This document shows, piece by piece, positions 20,127 through 29,914 of a stretch of 64,000 nt of DNA (position 1 is its first letter; every line of letters begins with the position of its first letter). The translations under genes were made by a program, and so were the position numbers. The notes below the pieces were generated by a model that was not told the origin of the DNA, searched no databases, and was given only the letters and a program-made list of their open reading frames with translations. Source of the stretch: Phytophthora sp. 'mugwort' (Eukaryota > Oomycota > Peronosporomycetes > Peronosporales > Peronosporaceae); contig JAUCEF010000006.1 of the NCBI GenBank assembly GCA_033558025.1, positions 4,216,001 to 4,280,000 on the forward strand. The letters are read 5' to 3'.

Positions 20127-20478
20127 TCATTAAGATCAGCTCTGAAGGCCGCTCAATCAGCGATGAGAGCTACGAAGTCAGCATATAATTTTAAAGCTAA
20201 GCGATATTCTGACGCTTTCATTAAATTAGAGGGACGTGGCCTAATAAGCGCGGGTGTAACTCCACTGGATGGAGTAGTCCGACGGGGTCGTACTTAAAAT
20301 CTCAATGTGATCCAGGGCATAGCAACTCCAAGCGCGTATATATATCGTCAGCTTGGTAGCAAGTACATACGTTTACCTGATCTGGACGCAAAGACACTCG
20401 TGATTGTACAATAAAATCGAATGAAGTGCGGACCTAAATGCAATATCAGCGATAGTCTCCATGCTATGATCAGGACCC

Positions 20479-20772
20479 TTGTGTATAAGCAGCACATTGA
20501 CCAAGCTGCTTACGATAAGCTCAGTATTGTCGATAAAAAAAATGTTTAAGGAGATTTTTGCCATCACACATCTCCAGTATAATTTCCACGACAAGCTCAC
20601 GGACCGTCTTGAGACCATCCGAGCTGAGTATGATAAGATAAAGGGCGAGCTTGACTTAGAAAACGATAATCCAAGCATCATCAAACAGCTGAAATCGCTC
20701 ATTGTGGATATGTACAGCAATCGATTGATTGATGATAAAGAGTTTAAGGACATTATAACGCGCCTACTATAA
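20479..20772 (+). CDS. unknown viral ORF, helical (right-arm copy)
   Basis: Identical to 12,301-12,594; see that entry. It precedes a short SAP-like frame at about 20,791-20,945 on the same strand. Confidence 0.45.
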   Translation: MCISSTLTKLLTISSVLSIKKMFKEIFAITHLQYNFHDKLTDRLETIRAEYDKIKGELDLENDNPSIIKQLKSLIVDMYSNRLIDDKEFKDIITRLL

Positions 20773-21323
20773 ACCAAGCATGTTCTTCTTTAATCCCCGC
20801 ATCATTTCGAGCTCAGCTGGTGGCTACGGCGATAACTGATCTCAACGTTGCTGAGCTAAAAGCTATCATGAAGAATCTAATCATTCATGATCGACCTCAG
20901 AAGACACAGGCAGCTGTTTTGACAACAAATTTAGAGAAAGACTAACAAGAAGGTGGACGTATCGACTCAGACTGAGGGAGGACGCATGTGGGCTTACCAG
21001 CCAAAGAAAAACAAAAACTGTGAGGACGTTTAAGCTCTAAGCCTCGCGGGTCAGCGACCCACGCCCCGCGTGTCGCTATTTAAACAAGCCCATTCCGCAC
21101 GAGTCTATTTCGATACGCTCGATAGATGTTTATTTTTTGTCGCTTATACTGATCTCAAGTATTGTAGACTCCCCATCAGGACTCTGTGTGGGGAGAAAAA
21201 CGATAATGATTTTGTCAGCGTGTAGCATGGTCGACCCCACAATTTGGTTTGGAGCATCCGTAGTTACATTCGCTTAAGCTCCTTAATCGCTCTACAGCCC
21301 ATGATTATATATTAACTAGACGA
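20773..21323. other. intergenic region with SAP-like small ORF remnant (right arm)
   Basis: Plus-strand open stretch ending at TAA 20,943-20,945 with DLNVAELKAIMKNLIIH, a possible SAP motif. 20,946-21,323 holds no supported gene and separates convergent frames (helical ORF and fibre). Confidence 0.35.
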
Positions 21324-23554
21324 TTATTTATTTTTTTCAATCTCACCGAGGTGTTGAATTATCTTTACGTTATATACTGCAATCCTACTGTATTCAACGT
21401 TCAACTGTTGCTTTGCTGGTTCGAACGACGGATCTTCTCCCTCTTCGATATCGTCTCGATCGAAAACACCGGTCAAATCTGTTAATTTAGCCGAAACAAG
21501 GTCTTGAGCTAACAACCCTACCTCCTGCACTGGTCGATTTTCAGACTCAATCCAATCATACAGAACTACATCAACGTTGTCGTAGAGACGCCTGATGCGA
21601 TCGAGCGGAGCACCTTGAATATTTCGCTTGAGTCGTCGATCAGAGGTCATTGCCATCGCTTGGCACGAAATGTAACCCGAGAAGACAGCAGAGACGTTGT
21701 AGCCGATCGGGCTGAGAGCGCTTTCTGTAACTCCGTTGTCAGTTCTAACTCGATATACAGTACTACCGCCCATACCAAAAGTGAACGAATTTGAAGATGC
21801 AATGTGCAAATAAGTCGAAGGGCTCGTAGTACCAATTCCGAGGCGCCCAATCGAAGTTAGCATCATCCTTGTTGCTCCATTTCTATACCGGTACATGCTA
21901 TCTGCTGCGCTGCTATGAGCTGTTCCGCCAATGGATATTTCCCAACTTGAAAAACTAGTACCATCGAGTAGGATGTTTGTCCTACCAGTGGATGGTGACA
22001 TATTGTTATATAGGTGGAGCATAGTAGATCCACCGGCGCTGTAGCTCCATTATATGTACTTGAGCCATTTATGGTCAGCTGGTATGAACCCGATGGAGTT
22101 ATAGTATTTAGGCATGCTCTCCCATCATGAAGAAGTAACAGATTGTTCGATGTTGCGAAAGCGCTCGTCGTCGAATATCCTGATACGATATTGACAGCTG
22201 GAGAGTTACTGTAAAATTGAGTTCCGGCATATCCCGCCCCATGCCTGTGATCCTATAATAGATAGCCGTGGAACCATGGACCCAACCGATTGATAATTAG
22301 TAGCAAATCCAACGAGCTTGTGCTCTGAACGAATAACCTCTTTGTATTCAGCAGAGCTTGTGCCAACTACTCCCGATTGATCGTACCCACTCACAAGGTG
22401 AAGTAGTAGACTGCATTTCTGAATAGTAGATGCTCGGGTCCCGGTGATGAGTCCCTTATCGTCAGAATCACGAAAGAGATATACTATTTCCTTGTTTGGA
22501 GTATATTCTCGTAAAAATAGATACAACCTGACCCAACTACATCAAGTGGAACGCGGATCACGTTAAATGAATCGGAGATCAAAGCTTTGTTTGACGTGAG
22601 GATGCCATAGCCCCCCGTTCAACACGCTCAGGTCGATAGCTACTCCACTGAGTCTGTGCGACGACGAATCGATATACGAGGATGCTCCAACAATAGAGAG
22701 TACTCGTGATGAGCCCGGATATTGTTAGAGAGCCACCGATTGATAATCCGGATAGAATACTGACGCTTGTGATGCTGGATTGAGTCGCTGTTTTGAATGG
22801 TACCACTAAAAGATTATGCAGACAGTGCATTAATACCAGTAATATTACTGCTGGCGTTTAAAACAAGAGCTTTATTGGCTCCCGCAGAGCCTTTGGTTAC
22901 TCCATCAAGGACCGCTGTTTATGCCTTGCTGATCACTGTCGTACCTAGTGTTAAATTGCTACTGATGGTGGGCGAGTTCAATGTGCCAATGACAGTTATA
23001 TTCGGCTGGGAGGGAGTGGCTAGGGTGCCTGTTATTGACGTAGAACTGCGTTAATAGACCGGCCAAAGCCCGTGAAGCGCCACTATACGATAGATTGCCT
23101 GCCATAGTCAAAGCAGATAATGATCCAAGCGATGTGATATTAGGCTGAGCCGCCGTCTGGAGCGTACCGGTCAGCAAAGTAGCTGCCAGCGAAGTAATTG
23201 TTCCGATAGATTCATCCAGCACGAGTGCTTTACCCGGAGTGACAGTACCTGGGGTGATGTCGAGAGTGTATGCAGGAGCCGACGACACGATGGATCCATC
23301 CATTATCAAGCTCACACAAGATGGTGGTTCAATACCATTGATATCATTGTTAGTACCTGGAACTAGGGCTACATCTTGTGTTGCAACTCCTGGGGTGATA
23401 CGAGAAATATATGTTAGTCGATAAGCATTTCGAGGTAAAGTGTCTGGGCATACTCATAGGTCAGATAGTCACTGGCATCCGACGTTAGATAGAATGCAGG
23501 ATTGTAGGTCGGTGATATGAATATTGGCTGAGGATATGAGAAACCAGAACTCAT
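21324..23554 (-). pseudogene. viral fibre protein with C-terminal Peptidase S74 chaperone (right-arm copy)
   Basis: Mirror of 9,519-11,749 with the same start, same repeats, same frameshift and same internal stop. The 232-codon C-terminal frame (21,324-22,022) is intact and encodes the same protein; a synonymous base difference (AGT versus AGC for Ser) is visible. The fibre is divergent from the ATPase that begins at 23,605. Confidence 0.85.
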
Positions 23555-23570
23555 GTTTGTTTTTATCTCA

Positions 23571-23582
23571 GTCTATATAGAC
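23571..23582. promoter_or_regulatory. palindromic TATA motif between divergent fibre and ATPase genes (right arm)
   Basis: Same GTCTATATAGAC palindrome as at 9,491-9,502, between the fibre ATG (23,554, minus) and ATPase ATG (23,605, plus). Confidence 0.5.
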
Positions 23583-23604
23583 CCAGCGATTAAAAGACAC
23601 GACT

Positions 23605-24289
23605 ATGAGCGCTATTCCAGATTTCGCTGCTTGATTGGGTAAGAAGAACAAGACAGCTGGTATGGGCGATATCACCGCGCTTGACATTAAAAAGCTATTT
23701 AGAATAATTGTCCTTGGACCCACTTTCAGTGGGAAAAACAACCTATGCTTTTCATTCTCAAACATGCACCCCACGTATTCGCCCATTAAAGATCATTGCT
23801 CGCAATCCCCACCAAGAACTGTATGAGTACTTTCGTGACAAGCTTGAAGATTTCATTAATTTCACTGATCCAGATATGCCTCCGAGCGTTGATCAAGTGC
23901 GTCGTACACCATTAAGTTCCAATAAACCTGAGCTTGTTATCAAGACAATTACTGTAACGATAAGCTACTCCAGAAGAATATCTTTCCCACTATTATACTC
24001 GTGGAAGATACTTCAAGCTGAGTATCATATTCCTAAGCCACAGCAATTTTGCAATTAATAAGATGATACGATTGAACAGTGAAATTGTTGCTATTGTACG
24101 AGCAAATATTAAAAGGGACTTGCAAATGATTGTCCGTGATTTCAATATAAATCACATAGACGACAAAAAATAATGATTGCCTATAATAAAGCAATATCAC
24201 GAGGCAAAGGTCAAATCTTACTTGTAGACAGCGTGAAAAGTCAACTACGATATAACTTTAATGAAGTAATCAATCCAGCTGATCTTTAA
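23605..24289 (+). pseudogene. FtsK/HerA-type genome-packaging ATPase
   Basis: Pumps viral DNA into the capsid in related viruses. ATG 23,605 (MSAIPDFAA), then a TGA at codon 10 (23,632-23,634), KTAGMGDITALDIKKLFRI, and the Walker A loop GPTFSGK. An extra A in the A-run at 23,734-23,738 shifts the frame; it resumes as TYAFHSQTCTPRIRPLKII. Further frameshifts near 23,950 and 24,010. The C-terminal block FLSHSNFAINKMIRLNSE and IVRANIKRDLQMIVRDF matches the sensor region of PLV packaging ATPases. The end at TAA 24,287-24,289 overlaps the tail of the next gene by 20 bp. The part up to 23,772 is duplicated in the left arm. Confidence 0.85.
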
Positions 24290-24560
24290 GCTTGCTGATC
24301 GGTAAGCCAGCGTCGATGCTTCCGTGTTGCGTAATGCTTATTTCTCTCCACCTGACATTGCTACCACATTCACATCCCAGTCTCTTCGACATTCTTTGTT
24401 TGATAGCTTCTTTATTATCATTGTAGTACCGATTCTGAAACTCAATGCGCTGCTCTCTATTATTTTCATATCGAAGTCTGTTGTGCGCACGCTTTTGTTC
24501 TTGAAACTTATCTTCTGTCTGGTACGCCCTTTGGAAAATGAACCGTGTGTTGGGTTCTAT
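24270..24560 (-). pseudogene. small zinc-finger-like protein remnant
   Basis: A 97-codon open frame without an ATG (bounded upstream by TAA). It has a basic, coiled stretch (QEQKRAHNRLRYENNREQRI, YYNDNKEAIKQRM) followed by LGCECGSNVRWREISITQHGSI. Small proteins of this plan, YYxxNKExI then CxCG then HxxSxxH, are frequent in giant viruses, virophages and PLVs. Here the last His appears lost. Probable DNA or RNA binder; role unknown. Start lost or mutated. Confidence 0.5.
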
Positions 24561-24768
24561 CAATTACTAATTGCTCAAACTCTCACACACACACAACTGT
24601 CGCCGATCAGTGATTCATGCTCACTGATCTTTTTTCAATTTGAAAGTTTTCAATACCGTAGGATTCAAAGTATTGGTAAATTGAGCAACCTACTCGTTCA
24701 TCGATCCAGCGATTATATTTATATTTTATTCATCCCAACAAGTGGAAAGATTCTGTGTAGTCGAGCCA

Positions 24769-25622
24769 ATGTTTTATCAAGCTCGATTCCACGAACCTCG
24801 TTCAAGATGGGTACAGCTCAACTTGGCGATACAGTTCCCGGGTTCTGCTGCCGATTTTCGCGATGTTGTTTGCGCCGTTCAATCGATCAGCCAATACAAC
24901 ACCGAATACAATATTGATGCGAATCGTTCTAGAACAACACTTTCGAAATCGAAGTACCTACGGGTGCTACAACATCCATTGTGATTATCAATCTCTCGGA
25001 TGGTATTAACATGTATGCTGATATCAATCAAAGCATCCAGACTGCTCTCGTTGATGCTAGTGTCTATCTCATTGATTCATCTGGAAATAATGTTTTTTAC
25101 ATCCAATTATCCGAAAATAGCGTATATTATGCTGCTCAGTTTGATTTCAGTGCTACCCCAACGACTCTACCTACCGTTGGAGGTACCTGGATTAGACCTA
25201 CTGCTTGTCTATATAGCTCCGGCGGGTCTGGTTTGCCTACTACTACGCGCGTTCCGCACCTGATCATCGATAATGCTGAGTTTGGAAAGGTTGTTGGATT
25301 GACTGTTGGAACATATTCATCGTCCCCTGCAACGGTTGCAAGCGCTCAAGTTTCGAACAGGATCGCTCAGATCCACCCTACGAGTTCATACATCGTACGA
25401 TGCGATTAATTAAGAATGAATACGTTGCGAGTGGCGATATTCTGAGTGCATTCATCGGTTGTACAGCTAATTAGCTACAAACTGAGTCAATATGCTTGGA
25501 TGAACTGTCACAACGGTGCTCGTACGACGATTACGATCTCCATTTACAACCAGACTGATCAGAAGGTTAAGTCTCGAGATACTTCTGTCTCGAGCATGCT
25601 TTTGCTTCGACCAAAAAAATAA
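24769..25622 (+). pseudogene. penton (minor capsid, single jelly-roll) protein
   Basis: ATG 24,769 (MFYQARFHEPRSRWVQLNLA). The frame shifts near 24,950 into the 24,981-25,409 frame, whose SIQTALVDASVYLIDSSGNN and FYIQLSENSVYYAAQFDF match the central part of PLV pentons. After further shifts the C-terminal YAWMNCHNGARTTITISIYN and SMLLLRP reach TAA at 25,622. The position beside ATPase, protease and major capsid supports the assignment. In the virion this protein would close the five-fold vertices. At least three frameshifts. Confidence 0.75.
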
Positions 25623-25665
25623 AGCCATTGCTTGTGTCATTGCTTTTAGCGTAATGAGGCGGGAG

Positions 25666-26427
25666 TTACAATATAAAGCTCCCCGCTTGCATAGGCTTCT
25701 TCTTCATGGCACGGAGCTTAGCCATATGATCACGAGCTTCCTGAGAACCTTTTGCAAATCTCTTAGCCATTGTCTTTGGTTTGCCAACACCTACTCCATA
25801 TCGACGGCACACCTCACCTCGAAGAGACTTGATGAGGTCCCTATGTTCAGGTTTGGTAGTCTTGGAAAGCAGAAACTTCTCTCCGGCATCGACCGCATTA
25901 ATAATTATTCCCTCGCGCTTTGTGTACGCGAGAGCACGTTTGGCCCCCTTCTTCACATCACTCATAGTTAGGCGTCCTCCTTCCTTATCGCTGTCATAAA
26001 CCCCGATACCCGTCATGGAGCGGATAGCAGCTCTCGCTGAAATAGCGCCTTGGGGAGCACTGAGTGCAGTTGCGAGAGCGAGAACAGCAGCATATGCTGC
26101 TCCGCTAAGAATGCCAGAGACTTCAGCAATTTTGAATGCCTTTTTGATGCCTCCCCATATCTTTCCCCAGATACTGCCCCCTTGCATGCCTCCCCCTTGC
26201 ATATGATTGATAGGATATCCGATCTCCTTTTTGGTAATAGCCAATCGCATTCCTTTTTGATTTGTAAGCTCGAAAAGCTTGAGCATACGATTCAGAATGA
26301 AGATGAGGCGTAGCACCAGAGCCACTCAACTCATCTTTAGTCAATGAGACAGTACCAGACTTAGATGCCCTCTTGGGCGTTGCCTCTGGGATTGACGATG
26401 AAAACTCGTAACTCTTTGAACGCCATG
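25666..26427 (-). pseudogene. putative minor virion protein (glycine-rich, basic C-terminus)
   Basis: The ATG at 26,427 opens MAFKE but the frame shifts at once; the next piece (26,123-26,344) carries SKSGTVSLTKDELSGSG and SYAQAFRAYKSKRNAIGYYQ. The main frame (25,666-26,250) has a Met/Gly-rich HMQGGGMQGGSIWGKIWGGI, a hydrophobic Ala-rich helix (SGAAYAAVLALATALSA), and a Lys/Arg-rich C-terminus (KTMAKRFAKGSQEARDHMAK). Amphipathic plus basic parts resemble adenovirus pVI/pX-like core or membrane-lytic proteins found between penton and protease in PLVs, but the match is by character and position only. Confidence 0.5.
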
Positions 26428-26485
26428 ATTATATCTCATGACTGATTTATTTAAAGAATGATTAAATTTAGGTCTTTGAATCGAT

Positions 26486-26866
26486 CTAATAGATGCATTT
26501 TATTTTTCTTTTGCAGTATAGCCAAAGCATGCACCATATACCACAGTAATTACAGTATTCTCCTTGATATTTTTTAGGGTTGTATCTACCGATCCCATTC
26601 TTTGTCGGAGCTGCTTCGCCCATCAAGTCGAAAAATTCGCCATCGTATACCGCTTGCCAGCGTCCTCCATCAAGGTTAGGAGGCCTCATAAGACGAAGTA
26701 CATACCTTTCTTTGAGATCGGTTTCGATATTTCATTCGATTCGAGTATATTATCCAGATGGACTCCTAATCGATCCGCAAGTTCAATTAGATCATGATCG
26801 TTGGTGATTGGCTTAACGAGATGAGCCACAATATTTAATTCCGATGAAATTATATTAGATTCGATA
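26486..26866 (-). pseudogene. adenain-like cysteine (maturation) protease
   Basis: Cleaves capsid precursors in adenoviruses, Polintons and PLVs. The upstream frame (SSELNIVAHLVKPITNDHD, then DRLGVHLDNILESNEIS) shifts near 26,690 into GGRWQAVYDGEFFDLMGEAAP and ends with YCNYCGIWCMLWLY. The family pattern is xHW, then FFDxxGxxPP, then NxxxCGxxC. The Asp block and Cys block are present, but the catalytic His position reads Arg (GGRW). No ATG was found in frame after the upstream TGA. Divergent from the major capsid gene. Inactive. Confidence 0.75.
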
Positions 26867-26877
26867 TAGATTCAACG

Positions 26878-28541
26878 ATGAACGAAACTCAACTATCCGA
26901 CCAAAATTTGTACCAGAGCTCGCTCAAGAGCGACCCGGAGATCAAGATATCTTCCTATAGGCGAGTACCCTTCATAATCGATCTCAATCAGGGATCGTAT
27001 CAGAATGGTGTCATTACTATTGATGCTACTGCCCAGCTGAATAGGAGTGAAGGATTCGCTTGCCTTCGCGATGCCTACATCGCTCTACCGTACTAGGTCT
27101 CGACGAAGAACGGTAATACTGCTCAGACTCTACCAGCTAACCGCTTCTGTTCTACGCTCAAATGCGGTAACTGGAATATAATCGATAGCATGTCGCTTGA
27201 ACTCAACAGGAAGATCGTTGTGAGTATGGCTGACTACAAACTGTTTTGGAACAATATCCGAGCTCAGGCAAGCTACAGTCCTCGGTGTGTTGAGAAGCAT
27301 GGAGCTGAGTCGTTCCTTTATCCGGATGCCGCTCAATCAGCTTTGTATAGTTCTGCTACATCATCTACTACGGGAGATGGTTACACTAATACTACTGCCT
27401 TCTCATCTTTGTTTGCTACTATGGCCCATCTGGTGGTGCCTCTATCGTTAATGATGGTCTTGTAAAGCGTCTGTTGTCGAACCCTCCTAACGCTGGATCT
27501 GATTTCTCCACGTCGTGGCCTTCACTTGGTGCGGCTGCAGCTTCTACTACAATCTCAAATCAATTGGTGCGTGGTGCCTTCGTAGCTGGTGCTGCTACTG
27601 CTAACGCGATCATGGGAACGTGGAACTACATGCTCAAGATCAAGCTAACTGATCTACATCCCATTTTCAAGGGGCTAGACCTCATGGCGAACCCTCAGAT
27701 CCGCCTACGCTTCCGTGTCAACCAGGCTACTTCCACTATTGCTGTCGACGCGTCGAAGGGTATGTCTCTCACCAGCACTACTCTCGCAAGTGGCAATACC
27801 AGTCCGGTGATGGTTTCTGCTTCATCGACTGGTAATCCCATGGCTGGTGTTCTTGCTGCTTCTGCCGGGTTCAGTATTGCTTGGGGTGCTATCGTCGATG
27901 CCCTTGAACCTTCAATTGATGGTACTTATATGCCTTTCACCACTTCTCGTCTTTATGTACCGTTCGTCCATCTTGAGAACCCGCAGGCAATTATTTCCAA
28001 GCCTGTGAAGAAAGTCCGCTTTAATGATTGCTATGCACAATTGTTCTATCAGCGAGCTGGTCTAGGAAAGCAATCAACTCAACACAATGCTGCTTTCGAT
28101 CTACAGTTATCAGCTTCTGTTAAGAATGCTAAATATGTCATTCTCCTCCTTTTCGCCGAGCAGACTGGTAATTTCGCTTCTGCTGCTGTACAGGAGTTCC
28201 GAAGTCCTTTTGATTCGGCTCCCTGGACCCTTCACCCTGGTTCGAGTACCCGCAACTTCAATGTTCGCATTGGCTCCCACCAAATCTTCGACATCAGTCA
28301 TGACTATGATTTTCACCACTTCACAAACGAGATTTCGAAAATCGCTTTAATTAACGGTGATCTGACTCCTGAGCTCGTGAATGGTCTTTTTGATTGCCAG
28401 GCATGGTCGCTGACTAACCGCGTTCTCATTGCTGACATCAGCCGCCTAACGGAGCGTGATGTTCCGCAGGCGATTCAGATCCAGGGCACGAACGCTGGAT
28501 GCCAGGACACCAACATGTTGGTCCTTGCGGTGAGCGAGTAG
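26878..28541 (+). pseudogene. major capsid protein (double jelly-roll type), one stop and one frameshift
   Basis: ATG 26,878 (MNETQLSDQNLYQSSLKSD). The combined frames span about 554 codons, fitting PLV major capsid proteins. A TAG at 27,094-27,096 follows RDAYIALPY, the frame continues to about 27,430 (NWNIIDSMSLELNRKIVVSM), then a frameshift leads into the long open 3' frame ending at 28,541 (YMPFTTSRLYVPFVHLENPQ, FEIS-type beta segments, final NMLVLAVSE). The beta-rich, Ser/Thr/Gly-rich composition and the neighbours (protease, penton, ATPase) support the assignment. The long 3' half, 355 codons, is undamaged, so the gene died recently or degraded unevenly. Confidence 0.75.
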
Positions 28542-28544
28542 GAG

Positions 28545-28742
28545 CTAAGCTATGATCGTCTTACAGGGCAAGTAATCGATTATATCACAGCTTAGAAAAA
28601 ACTCAATGGCTTCGAATTCTTGAAGTAGTTTAGGGCACTTCTCAATAACAAATTGACTCTTACGAAGCCAATCGATATAGTTCGAATCCATTCGACTAAT
28701 CTGCTTGAGGGTCTTACCGTGATATTTGCCCCAAGTCATCAT
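28545..28742 (-). CDS. small ExoX-C-terminal-like (DUF3820-like) protein, intact
   Basis: A 65-codon ORF with ATG at 28,742 (MMTWGKYHGKTLKQISRMDS, then NYIDWLRKSQF). The pattern GKYxGKxLxxI...YxxWL is that of the small domain found at the C-terminus of exonuclease X-like proteins and as stand-alone ORFs in phages and eukaryotic DNA viruses. Biochemical role not settled. It lies tail to tail with the capsid gene, 3 bp apart, and is one of the few undamaged ORFs here. Confidence 0.6.
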   Translation of the reverse strand: MMTWGKYHGKTLKQISRMDSNYIDWLRKSQFVIEKCPKLLQEFEAIEFFLSCDIIDYLPCKTIIA

Positions 28743-28855
28743 ATATGAGTTACATCGTTAAGAAACTTGGCGTGGAGGAATATCTTGATTTTCTCACTAA
28801 TATTTAGACTGGGCTGGTTGAATATCCATCGACGATAACCAGAATCAAAAACATA

Positions 28856-29112
28856 ATAAGAGGCTATGTATATAGATAAACCCAACTGATATCATGTCGA
28901 GCGAACTAACGTTTGAAGTTAGTTCGTTCCACATGTTATAAAAAATAAGAGGCAATGTAAAAATAAGAGGCTATGTATATAGATACACCCAACTGATAAC
29001 ATGTCGAGCGAACTAACTTTTGAGTAGCCTCTTTTTTTTCTAACTAACTTCAAAAGTTAGCTCGCTCGACATGTTATCAGTTGGGTGTACCTATATACAT
29101 AGCCTCTTTTTT
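28856..29112. repeat. foldback hairpins made of three copies of one 60-bp unit
   Basis: The unit AATAAGAGGCTATGTATATA...ACCCAACTGATA.CATGTCGAGCGAACTAAC occurs at about 28,856-28,910 (plus), 28,961-29,023 (plus) and 29,048-29,109 (reverse complement). The last two form an almost perfect stem of about 60 bp with a 24-base loop. The first copy forms a smaller hairpin (CGAACTAAC...GTTAGTTCG). No ORF. It could be the worn terminal region of the virus or an inserted foldback element. Confidence 0.7.
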
Positions 29113-29910
29113 TTGAGAAAAAATAATATAATTATGAAACACAGAGGAATCCTGCGAAATTCATAATATATTTCATAAATTCATAAATTATAATGAAATT
29201 CGGAATTGTTAGCTTAATCATTTCGAGTTAAATAATTTTGGTGCTTCATTGTCATTAAATGCTTACCCTATTGTATCTACTATATACCGAGCCGCATTCA
29301 AATTGAAACTTTCTTCTCGGGTCGTAATTTTCTGAGAGATAATTGAGCTTCTTTTCCCCAATTCGAAATGATTGCTCGCGGTGTTTTTTGGGGGCATTGT
29401 TTATAGCCACTTCCTTATGCTCATAGATATCGATACTTTTTGTGATATCATGCTCGTTGATCAATTTTTATATCAAAACTATCGACCCCACTGTTTTTAA
29501 ATGTTCATAACTTGTACGAAACGACTTGCCAGTGCTTACCCTTGCGGTGTAGTTACCTGTAACATCATTCCAGAATTACTGTTGTGGTTTGGTTGGGCTC
29601 CCAATGAAGACGATAGAATCGTCTTTGTTCGAAATCTTATATATGAATCCTTTCATTATATTTATACCGTTATATTTTTCTATTAGGATGGAACGTCTTG
29701 ATGTTTGTTTTATCCTGATAGTTGAATAAATCCATATAGGCAAATATTGTATCTTATATTCACTAAATTATGCTCCTTAACATATTTCGCTATCGAGAAC
29801 TTCTGAAACTACAAATATTTCCTTTTACATATTTGCTATCGAGAAGTGTGGTCCAAAATTTACACCTTATTATTAAACAATTGATTAATGATTTTAATAA
29901 ATTCATAGGG
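29113..29910. other. AT-rich stretch right of the virus
   Basis: Very AT-rich with two short open frames (29,255-29,464 minus, 29,501-29,686 plus) that are not recognised. Base composition matches the virus better than the flanking transposons, so it may be the outer end of the element. It ends abruptly where a Harbinger fragment begins. Confidence 0.45.
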
Positions 29911-29914
29911 AATT

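Larger units (their letters stand above)
17492..23772. repeat. giant inverted repeat, right arm (6,281 bp)
   Basis: Reverse complement of 9,301-15,591. Sequence is continuous with the virus on both sides: the integrase core lies to its left and the rest of the ATPase to its right. This is therefore the native copy and the left arm the displaced one. Differences from the left arm cluster at about 19,313-19,885. Confidence 0.95.
9301..29112. mobile_element. endogenous Polinton-like virus (PLV/Maverick class), rearranged fossil
   Basis: An AT-richer block between GC-richer transposon debris. The unique order from 15,592 rightwards is: DNA polymerase B, chromodomain integrase, unknown ORFs, fibre (-), packaging ATPase (+), zinc-finger-like ORF (-), penton (+), a glycine-rich virion-like protein (-), protease (-), major capsid (+), ExoX-like ORF (-), hairpins. 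This gene combination defines Polintons and Polinton-like viruses. The segment from integrase C-terminus to ATPase P-loop is repeated in inverted orientation on the left. Most large genes carry stops or frameshifts. The right edge is uncertain: hairpins end at 29,112, AT-rich sequence continues to about 29,905. The left part of the polymerase is missing at 15,592. No target-site duplication could be found. Confidence 0.85.

Noticed and set aside
9301..23772. Arms as ordinary Polinton terminal inverted repeats
   Set aside because: The ATPase gene continues beyond the outer edge of the right arm, and the arms contain internal genes, so they are a duplication of an internal segment and not the natural ends.
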